DNA of 5,309 nt from Candidatus Cloacimonadota bacterium (lineage in GTDB: Bacteria; Cloacimonadota; Cloacimonadia; Cloacimonadales; JAIOQZ01), in assembly GCA_021106755.1 (NCBI GenBank), contig JAIOTM010000417.1, positions 1-5,309 of the forward strand. The letters run 5' to 3'. This document shows, in pieces, positions 1-5,303 of this stretch. Position numbers and translations under genes: made by a program. The notes below the pieces were generated by a model, which saw only the letters and a list, made by a program, of their open reading frames with translations, searched no databases and was not told where the DNA came from. Position 1 is the stretch's first letter. Each line of letters opens with the position of its first letter.

Positions 1-2
1 AA

Positions 3-431
3 TGGACTGAGGATTATCCTGTGTTTGTTACGCGGGAAAAACTCGCGCAGCTTCAGGATGTTCCAGATAAGATGATTATAATCGGTGATGTTACCTGCGA
101 TATAAACGGCTCAGTTGTTGCAACTGTAAAATCTACTGAACCAGACAATCCCGTCTTTATTTATAACGCGAAAACAGGGCAAATTGCGGATGATTTCAAG
201 GGAGAAGGAACCGCAAACAGTGCGGTGGATAACCTTCCCTGCGAGTTCCCCCGCGAAGCTTCCGATGGCTTTTCCAGAGCGTTAAAGCCCTTTATGGAGC
301 GCATGATTAGCAACGACTACAATCTGCCGATAGACCAATCATCTTTACCTGACGAGATGAAGCGCGCGGTAATTGCCCATAAAGGAAAACTTGAACCAGA
401 TTTCGAATACCTCAATAATTTTCTGAAATAG
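3..431 (+). CDS. Saccharopine dehydrogenase / lysine-ketoglutarate reductase-like oxidoreductase, C-terminal part (5' end off window)
   Basis: The reading frame is open to the left edge (first full codon TGG at base 3) and ends at TAG 429-431, leaving 142 visible residues. The GTG at 21 is probably not the true start, because the codons before it (W-T-E-D-Y-P) continue a fold-like sequence. Visible signatures are GDVTCDINGSV (visible residues about 28-38), DNPVFIYN, VDNLPCEFPREAS (about 75-87) and the tail KGKLEPDFEYL. From memory these resemble the end of the alanine dehydrogenase/PNT-fold part of lysine-ketoglutarate reductase and of NAD-dependent saccharopine dehydrogenases, which handle lysine, 2-oxoglutarate, glutamate or saccharopine. 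The nucleotide-binding part is not in the window, so cofactor and exact substrate cannot be read. It lies 13 bases upstream of the citrate lyase genes and probably shares their transcript. A related amino-acid dehydrogenase of the same fold is the main alternative. Confidence 0.72.
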   Translation, partial: WTEDYPVFVTREKLAQLQDVPDKMIIIGDVTCDINGSVVATVKSTEPDNPVFIYNAKTGQIADDFKGEGTANSAVDNLPCEFPREASDGFSRALKPFMERMISNDYNLPIDQSSLPDEMKRAVIAHKGKLEPDFEYLNNFLK

Positions 432-432
432 T

Positions 433-447
433 AAGGGGGAAGATGTG
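433..447 (+). promoter_or_regulatory. Ribosome binding site and GTG start that set the CitD-CitE start
   Basis: AAGGGGGA at 433-440 sits 4 bases before GTG 445. The frame is closed by TGA at 424-426, so GTG 445 is the only usable start codon before the CitD homology begins. An ATG at 443 overlaps it but is in another frame, so it would not give this protein. Confidence 0.8.
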
Positions 448-1653
448 TCACTCAAAGGAATTGCCGGGAATAGCGGTGATAGTGTACGCTCGGACTGCCA
501 GGTTACATATTGTCCGGCAGATTCGGGCGGCATTAAAATTGAGCTGAAAAGCAAAGTCGAGCCACTCTTTGGAGATTCTATCCGAGAAACATGTTGCAAT
601 GTGCTGGAGACTCTGGAAATAAACCACTGCTCTCTTTCTGTTGTGGATTCAGGGGCGTTAGACTGCGTTATAGCAGCGAGAGTAGAAGCGGCGGTTAAGT
701 TGATAGAACCTTCTGATAAGTCCTATCTGCCGGAGTTGATACCTCAAAACAGGCTTGAAACTACAAAGGAAAGATTTCGCCGTTCACGGCTCTATCTTCC
801 GGGAAATACCCCTAAGCTTATGCTCAATGCGGGTATTCACAAACCTGATGGCATTATCCTTGATCTGGAAGATTCGGTTGCACCTGCAAAGAAGTATGAA
901 GCTCGGTTTCATGTCCGTAACATTCTACGCTCAATAGACTTTTATGGCTGTGAGCGTATGGTGCGAATCAATCAGGTGCCGGACGGATTAGAAGACCTTG
1001 ATTATATCGTTCCTCACTATGTAAATTTGATACTAATACCCAAAGTGGAAACTGCCGAACAGATACTCGCGGTTGTAAAGAGAATTGAATCTATCCGCAA
1101 GGCAACCGGAGCATCTCAACCCATCTGGCTTATGCCAATTATCGAAAGTGCTCTCGGTGTGGAAAACGCGTTCGCTATTGCTTCTGCTCACAAGAGTATC
1201 TCATCGTTAGCGATTGGATTAGAAGACCTTACTGCGGATTTAGGAACTCAGAGAACTCAGGAAGGAACAGAGACTTTCTATGCCCGGAGTCGGGTTGTTA
1301 ACGCGGCGAGGGCAGTTGGTGTGCAACCAATAGATTCTGTTTACTCGGATGTTGGTAATATGGAAGGATTGCGTGAAAATGTTCTTCGCTCTAAGGCTAT
1401 GGGCTTTGATGGAATGGGTTGCATTCACCCCCGCCAGATTCGGGTTATACATGAAGCGTTTGCTCCGGCAGATACAGAAATTGCCAAAGCGAAGAAAATC
1501 GTGCTGGCGTTTGAAGAAGCGGAAGCCAACGGGCTTGGTGTTGTCTCGCTTGGCTCAAAAATGATTGATCCACCTGTGGTTAAACGAGCATTACGTACTG
1601 TAAAGTTGGCACAACAAACGGGCATTCTGGCTCAGGACTGGAGAGTAAAATGA
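445..1653 (+). CDS. citDE: Fused citrate lyase acyl carrier protein (CitD) and citryl-ACP lyase beta subunit (CitE)
   Basis: This 402-residue protein joins two citrate lyase subunits that are separate genes in the well-studied systems. Residues about 1-88 match CitD, the acyl carrier subunit, with GIKIELKS, a VEPLFGDSIRET block and the closing GALDCVIAARVEAAV. A linker of about 20 residues (89-107) has no credible internal start with a ribosome site. Residues about 108-402 match CitE, which cleaves citryl-ACP to acetyl-ACP and oxaloacetate: RSRLYLPGNTPK (113-124), the acidic DLEDSVAP (140-147), PIIESALGVENA (231-242), GLEDLTADLG (258-267) and GCIHPRQI (325-332). Its length equals CitD (about 98) plus CitE (about 300), so nothing looks lost. 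The prosthetic-group serine region is diverged; Ser13 and Ser16 are the candidates. The stop overlaps the citF start. Action on citramalate instead of citrate cannot be excluded. Confidence 0.92.
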   Translation: MSLKGIAGNSGDSVRSDCQVTYCPADSGGIKIELKSKVEPLFGDSIRETCCNVLETLEINHCSLSVVDSGALDCVIAARVEAAVKLIEPSDKSYLPELIPQNRLETTKERFRRSRLYLPGNTPKLMLNAGIHKPDGIILDLEDSVAPAKKYEARFHVRNILRSIDFYGCERMVRINQVPDGLEDLDYIVPHYVNLILIPKVETAEQILAVVKRIESIRKATGASQPIWLMPIIESALGVENAFAIASAHKSISSLAIGLEDLTADLGTQRTQEGTETFYARSRVVNAARAVGVQPIDSVYSDVGNMEGLRENVLRSKAMGFDGMGCIHPRQIRVIHEAFAPADTEIAKAKKIVLAFEEAEANGLGVVSLGSKMIDPPVVKRALRTVKLAQQTGILAQDWRVK

Positions 1654-3203
1654 AAATGAATAAAAACGCAGTCGGGAGAATGATTCCCGAAACTATAAAT
1701 GGCAAGCCGATTATTCCTTTCAAGGGAGTTGGAAAACATCGTCCCGAAGGAAACCGACACGCTCCAAAGCTTTCTACTTGTATTGACTACCCCACTAACG
1801 GAGACAAACGAGTAGCCACTATTAAAGACGCGTTAGTGCAAGCTGGTGCCAAAGACGGCATGACAATTTCAACTCACCATCATTTTCGCAATGGTGACCT
1901 CGTTGCCAATGAAGTATTTCAAGCTTGTGCAGAACTCGGATTAAAAGATTTAATCTGGTTTCCATCCGCTTCGTTTCCCTGCCATGCTCCGATAATTGAA
2001 CATCTCAAAAACGGGGTTATTCATCATATTGAGGGAAGCATGAACGGGGCACTCGGCAGATTTGCTTCGCATGGTAAAATGCGGGGTACAGGTGTACTTC
2101 GCTCTCACGGGGGAAGATACCAGTCAGTGCAGGACGGCGAAGTACATATTGATATTGCTGTAATAGCTGCCCCAACCGCCGACCCGTTTGGCAATGCCAA
2201 CGGTGTTACAGGCTCCTCAGCTTGCGGACTTCTGGGGTTCGCTCTTGCAGATTCCCAGTATGCTGACAATGTTATTATTGTCACCGACAACTGCATTCCA
2301 TTTCCATGTATTCCATGGCAGATACAGGGAAACTATGTGGACTATGTTGTTGAAATGGAACAGATTGGTATCCCGGAGAAGATTGTTTCCGGTACTACTC
2401 AGATTACCAAAAGCCCGGATAGATTATTCATAGCCGAACTAACCGCGAAATTCTGCGAAGTTGCCGGACTTATCCGCGATGGATTTTCTTTTCAGGCTGG
2501 TGCCGGGGGAACATCACTTTCCATTGGCATCTTTTTTGGCGAAATAATGCGAAAACTCGGCATAAAAGCCCGTTTCGCGCGAGGTGGAAGTAACAAGTAT
2601 CTCGTGGAGCTTCTCGAAGAAGGACTCGTAGAATACATCCTTGATGGACAAACTTTCGATCTGGAAGGCGTTCGCTCAATGCGGGATAATCCACGCCATC
2701 AGAACACCAGCCCCTTTACGAGCTACAATTATCATGGCAAAGGCAACTTTGCCACTATGTTAGATATTGTAATTCTCGGTGCGACTGAGGTTGATGTGAA
2801 CTTCAACGCCAATGTGGTAACTCACTCCGATGGTTATCTGCTACATGGCATAGGCGGCTGGCAGAACTGTTTGTTTGGCAGAAACGTAATACTGCCTATT
2901 CCGCTGTTCCGTGATCGTATTCCCGTTATCCGCGACGAAGTTACAACTATTTGTGGTCCGGGCGAGCTTATAGATATTATTGTCACCGAGCGCGGAATTG
3001 CTATTAATCCGCTCCGGCAAGACCTTATCGAAGCTACTAAGGACTCCGGTCTGCCTATTAAAACAATCCACGAGCTGAAAGCTGAAGCCGAAGCTATCTG
3101 CGGAAAAGCTAAAGCTGCCGAGTTTGAAGAAAAAATAATCGCCGCCATCAAATGGGTGGACGGCACCGTTATAGATGTGGTTAAGCAGGTGAAACAATCG
3201 TAG
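1650..3203 (+). CDS. citF: Citrate lyase alpha subunit (acetyl-ACP:citrate ACP transferase)
   Basis: This is a full-length CitF of 517 residues, near the roughly 510 usual for the family. CitF swaps the acetyl group on the acyl carrier domain for citrate, giving citryl-ACP for CitE. Family landmarks seen in order: THHHFRNGD (75-83), HAPIIEHLKNGV (112-123), RSHGGR (151-156), PFGNANG (179-185), DGFSFQAGAGGTSLSIG (277-293), the block around FARGGSNKYLVELLEEGL (309-326), NANVVTHSDG (386-395), and the C-terminal DGTVIDVVKQVK (504-515), which closely matches the end of Klebsiella CitF. The start ATG 1650 overlaps the previous stop as ATGA and has GGAG at 1640-1643. ATG 1656 is a possible but worse-spaced start. 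The overlap suggests translational coupling, as expected for subunits of one complex. No ligase (citC) or prosthetic-group genes (citX, citG) follow. A citramalate lyase alpha subunit is the alternative. Confidence 0.95.
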   Translation: MKMNKNAVGRMIPETINGKPIIPFKGVGKHRPEGNRHAPKLSTCIDYPTNGDKRVATIKDALVQAGAKDGMTISTHHHFRNGDLVANEVFQACAELGLKDLIWFPSASFPCHAPIIEHLKNGVIHHIEGSMNGALGRFASHGKMRGTGVLRSHGGRYQSVQDGEVHIDIAVIAAPTADPFGNANGVTGSSACGLLGFALADSQYADNVIIVTDNCIPFPCIPWQIQGNYVDYVVEMEQIGIPEKIVSGTTQITKSPDRLFIAELTAKFCEVAGLIRDGFSFQAGAGGTSLSIGIFFGEIMRKLGIKARFARGGSNKYLVELLEEGLVEYILDGQTFDLEGVRSMRDNPRHQNTSPFTSYNYHGKGNFATMLDIVILGATEVDVNFNANVVTHSDGYLLHGIGGWQNCLFGRNVILPIPLFRDRIPVIRDEVTTICGPGELIDIIVTERGIAINPLRQDLIEATKDSGLPIKTIHELKAEAEAICGKAKAAEFEEKIIAAIKWVDGTVIDVVKQVKQS

Positions 3204-3260
3204 ATTCAAGTGAAGCTTGAGACGATAATTGATGCTTTCATACCCCATTGATAAGGAAAA

Positions 3261-3335
3261 AAGTAACGAAACAGGTTAATGATTGCTCGAAAGCAACCTT
3301 GGCTTGTGGACACAAGTTTATCGGGCTTGTGTATG
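3261..3335 (+). ncRNA. Tandem structured leader element, copy 1 (candidate cis-regulatory RNA)
   Basis: This copy opens with AAGTAACGAAACAGG (3261-3275), identical to copy 2. A hairpin follows: CAGG 3272-3275 can pair with CTTG 3303-3306 (one G-U), enclosing TTGCT 3283-3287 paired with AGCAA 3292-3296 across a CGAA loop. Next comes the conserved GCTTGTGGAC (3302-3311), overlapping a second hairpin, ACACAAG 3310-3316 with CTTGTGT 3326-3332, a perfect 7-bp stem with a 9-base loop. The unit closes with GTGTATG (3329-3335). AAG at 3261-3263 can pair with CTT at 3336-3338 to close the whole unit. CTTGTG 3303-3308 could also pair with CACAAG 3311-3316, competing with the second stem. It matches no riboswitch consensus I can recall. 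Function is unknown. Confidence 0.6.
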
Positions 3336-3350
3336 CTTGATCTTTAAAGG

Positions 3351-3444
3351 AAGTAACGAAACAGGAATTAATCTGATAATTGTTGAACAATATACAGATT
3401 TTAAGCCTGTGGACGCGAGTTATACCAACGTAGGCTCGTGTATG
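3351..3444 (+). ncRNA. Tandem structured leader element, copy 2 (candidate cis-regulatory RNA)
   Basis: Copy 2 starts exactly 90 bases after copy 1 with the same 15 bases AAGTAACGAAACAGG (3351-3365). Its first hairpin is longer and differs in sequence: CAGG 3362-3365 with CCTG 3406-3409, AATCTG 3370-3375 with CAGATT 3395-3400, and ATTGT 3379-3383 with ACAAT 3387-3391. Then come GCCTGTGGAC (3405-3414) and the second hairpin, ACGCGAG 3413-3419 with CTCGTGT 3435-3441 across a 15-base loop, ending in GTGTATG (3438-3444). Relative to copy 1, the second stem keeps pairing through one A-T to G-C double change and one G-U. AAAGGAAG 3346-3353 can pair with CTTTTTTT 3446-3453 (two G-U), closing the unit just ahead of icd. 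The icd start codon is 77 bases beyond its end. Confidence 0.6.
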
Positions 3445-3464
3445 TCTTTTTTTACGTTTGCTTT

Positions 3465-3490
3465 TTTGAAGAAAAAGTCTTCAAAGTTTT
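3465..3490 (+). terminator. A/T-rich hairpin with short T-run between tandem element and icd (weak terminator or expression platform)
   Basis: TTTGAAGA (3465-3472) pairs with TCTTCAAA (3478-3485) across an AAAAG loop, giving an 8-bp stem extendable by one G-U. G and then TTTT (3487-3490) follow. Only two G-C pairs and a four-T run make it a weak intrinsic terminator. It may instead be an attenuator part controlled by the upstream units, or simply AT-rich sequence. Confidence 0.3.
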
Positions 3491-3521
3491 ATCAACTAAC
3501 AAAAAAATAATTGGAGAATTT

Positions 3522-4706
3522 ATGACAAAACGCACAATCGTATCAATGCCAGGCGACGGCATCGGGCAGGTAGTACTTCCGGAAGCAATTCGTGTTCTGG
3601 AAGCAGCAGGTTTTGAAGCAGATTACGTTCACGCGGACATCGGCTGGGAATTCTGGTGTAACGAAGGTAATCCTTTACCTCAGCGTACTCTGGATATTCT
3701 CGCGAAGCACAAAATTGCCCTTTTTGGCGCGATTACTTCCAAACCCAAAGCGGAAGCCGACGCTGAACTAGCTCCAGAACTCAAAGACAAGGGACTCGTT
3801 TATTACAGCCCTATTGTTGGAATGCGTCAGCACTTTGACCTGAACATCTGTATTAGACCTTGCCAGACATTTAAGGGCAACCCTCTCAACTTTATCCGCA
3901 GAGGAAAAGGCAACACAATCGAAGAACCAATGGTTGATTCTGTAATTTTCCGTCAGAACACCGAAGGACTTTATGGCGGTGTTGAGTGGACAAATCCATC
4001 CGATCAGGTTTACGAAGCATTGAAAACACATCCGAAATTCAAAAAATTCGCATGGTCTCCGAGAGAAGAACTGGCAGTTTCTACACGTATTTTTACAAAA
4101 AAATACACAGAGAAAATCGTTCGAGCCGCGTTTGAATATGCCGACAAATTCGGCTATAAATCGGTGACTGTTTGCGAGAAACCAAATGTAATCCGTGAAA
4201 CTTCCGGCATGATGCTCACTCTCGGTAAGGCAATCCAGAAAGAGTATCCACATATACAGCTATGGAACACCAACATCGATGCTCAGATGATGTGGATTAC
4301 CAAGAATCCCGAAGATTACGGCGTTATTGTAGCTGGTAACATGTTCGGCGACATAGTTTCGGACGGATTTGCCGGTCTTATTGGCGGCTTGGGCTTTGCC
4401 TGTAGTGCTAATATCGGCGACGAAGTAGCTGTATTTGAACCGACTCATGGCTCTGCTCCCAAATACCAGAATTTCTCACCTTCTATCGTTAATCCGATAG
4501 CAATGGTTCTTTCTGCCTGCATGATGCTTGATCATATTGGCGAAAGCGATATAGCGAAAAAAATCCGCAAAGCGGTTGCCGCAGTAATCGAAGAACGTAA
4601 AACCAGTGCCTATGATATGCTGAAAATGCGCGGGTCGCAAGAAGTGTTGAAGCAAGGTGCCGCTTCGACTAGTCAAATGGCAGACGCTATAATCGCAAAG
4701 CTTTAA
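3522..4706 (+). CDS. icd: Isocitrate dehydrogenase (isocitrate/isopropylmalate dehydrogenase family), probably NADP-type
   Basis: This 394-residue protein belongs to the family that oxidatively decarboxylates 2-hydroxy acids next to a carboxylate; isocitrate to 2-oxoglutarate is the likely reaction. The start is ATG 3522, with GGAG at 3513-3516. The frame stays open upstream to 3438, but that extension runs through the structured leader and lacks homology. Visible signatures, with E. coli Icd equivalents from memory, are PGDGIG (10-15), S96 (S113), R102 (R119), R112 (R129), FRQNTEGLYGGVEW with R144 (R153) and Y151 (Y160), K220 and N222 (K230, N232), D253 (D283), and D277 and D281 (D307, D311). 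HGSAPKY with K314-Y315 matches the NADP-binding K344-Y345 pair, not the Asp-Ile of NAD enzymes; Y364 and K368 sit near Y391 and R395. The N115 position is I98, so substrate choice is not certain. Homoisocitrate or isopropylmalate are alternatives. Confidence 0.85.
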   Translation: MTKRTIVSMPGDGIGQVVLPEAIRVLEAAGFEADYVHADIGWEFWCNEGNPLPQRTLDILAKHKIALFGAITSKPKAEADAELAPELKDKGLVYYSPIVGMRQHFDLNICIRPCQTFKGNPLNFIRRGKGNTIEEPMVDSVIFRQNTEGLYGGVEWTNPSDQVYEALKTHPKFKKFAWSPREELAVSTRIFTKKYTEKIVRAAFEYADKFGYKSVTVCEKPNVIRETSGMMLTLGKAIQKEYPHIQLWNTNIDAQMMWITKNPEDYGVIVAGNMFGDIVSDGFAGLIGGLGFACSANIGDEVAVFEPTHGSAPKYQNFSPSIVNPIAMVLSACMMLDHIGESDIAKKIRKAVAAVIEERKTSAYDMLKMRGSQEVLKQGAASTSQMADAIIAKL

Positions 4707-4722
4707 GAAAAAAGGAAATATT

Positions 4723-5298
4723 ATGAAAACATATTTCGAGCAGGTTTTTGGCGAGTTGTCAGCTCTTATTAAGAGCGATAATCTTCGTGCAAAAACTATA
4801 GACGCATGGGTACTAGCTGCCGAGGAAGGTGGTTGGACAGAAGGGAAGCAGTTAGAGCAAATTCCTTTCACACTTCTTACAGAGACACATGGTCTTAATC
4901 TTATAGAACATACAATCGCGGTTACAAAGGGTGCTATTGGGTTAGCAAAGGCTCAGTTCGATACATACCACAAAATGCCATACAAGATTGATATGGATGT
5001 ACTGATTTCCGGTGGACTTCTGCACGATGTAGGCAAGCTTCTGGAAATTGAGAAAGCTAATAACAGTTACCGCAAAAGCCGTAACGGTAAATGTGCCCGG
5101 CATCCGTTTTCCGGTTCGATTATCGCGGCTAAGGTCGGAATGCCTGACGAGATTATCAACACTATAGCGTGCCATGCAAAAGAAGGCGACGGCAGACCGC
5201 AACGGGTGGAAACCGTTCTTATTCACCAATCTGATTTCGCCACGTTTAACCCACTTGTGATGATGCAGAAAGGCATCCTCATAGATAACGAGGGATAA
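4723..5298 (+). CDS. HD-domain phosphohydrolase
   Basis: This 191-residue soluble protein carries the complete metal-ligand set of an HD superfamily hydrolase: H63 (in IEHT), H101-D102 (in LLHDVGK), H127 (in ARHPFSG), H151 (in ACHAKEG) and D171 (in IHQSDFA). Such enzymes use one or two metal ions to hydrolyse phosphomonoesters or phosphodiesters, often of nucleotides; the real substrate cannot be read from sequence. The first 50 residues precede the HD core and look helical. There is no signal peptide or membrane segment. The start ATG 4723 has AAAGGA at 4711-4716, and the gap to the icd stop is 16 bases, so it is probably co-transcribed with icd. No partner domain (response regulator, GGDEF, RelA synthetase) is present. 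A role in metabolite repair or nucleotide turnover would be speculation. I do not recognise a named gene. Confidence 0.88.
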   Translation: MKTYFEQVFGELSALIKSDNLRAKTIDAWVLAAEEGGWTEGKQLEQIPFTLLTETHGLNLIEHTIAVTKGAIGLAKAQFDTYHKMPYKIDMDVLISGGLLHDVGKLLEIEKANNSYRKSRNGKCARHPFSGSIIAAKVGMPDEIINTIACHAKEGDGRPQRVETVLIHQSDFATFNPLVMMQKGILIDNEG

Positions 5299-5303
5299 AA
5301 GCT

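Larger units (their letters stand above)
3204..3521 (+). other. 318-base intergenic leader between citF and icd
   Basis: No credible protein gene lies here. In order it holds a short weak hairpin just after the citF stop (TCAAG 3206-3210 with CTTGA 3216-3220, no T-run after it), two tandem structured repeat units (3261-3335 and 3351-3444), a T-rich stretch (3446-3453), an A/T-rich hairpin (3465-3485), and the icd ribosome site GGAG at 3513-3516. I found no convincing sigma-70 promoter, so it is unclear whether icd has its own promoter or is read through from citF. Confidence 0.8.

Noticed and set aside
443..450. ATG at 443 as start of the CitD-CitE gene
   Set aside because: It is in a different frame from the CitD homology. 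GTG 445 is in frame and has a strong purine-rich ribosome site.
3206..3220. Hairpin just after the citF stop as an intrinsic terminator
   Set aside because: The stem is only 5-6 bp and the following bases (GACGATAATTG) contain no T-run, so termination here is not supported.
2834..3248. Antisense open frames over the end of citF
   Set aside because: They lie opposite a strongly conserved coding region, have low-complexity serine/isoleucine-rich translations and show no start signals. They are shadows of citF.
3261..3365. Repeated 15-base block as a CRISPR or integron attC signal
   Set aside because: There are only two copies, the intervening sequence is structured rather than a uniform spacer, and no cas or integrase gene or attC core-site pattern is present.
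3453..3460. TACGTTTG as a Bacteroidota-type -7 promoter element (TAnnTTTG)
   Set aside because: No matching TTTG -33 element is found at the right distance, and nothing else in the window requires a Bacteroidota host. A single 8-base match is likely by chance.
3283..3510. 75-codon + strand open frame across the leader
   Set aside because: It starts at a non-ATG codon without a ribosome site, runs through both structured repeats, and its translation resembles no protein family I know. The repeat structure explains the sequence better.
3438..3521. Upstream extension of the icd frame by 28 codons
   Set aside because: The extension begins inside the last conserved block of repeat copy 2, has no family homology and lacks a ribosome site. 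ATG 3522 has a well-spaced GGAG and begins right at the family's N-terminus.
3768..4253. 161-codon antisense open frame inside icd
   Set aside because: It is fully opposite a conserved dehydrogenase, is rich in Phe and Cys as expected for a reverse-complement shadow, and has no homology.
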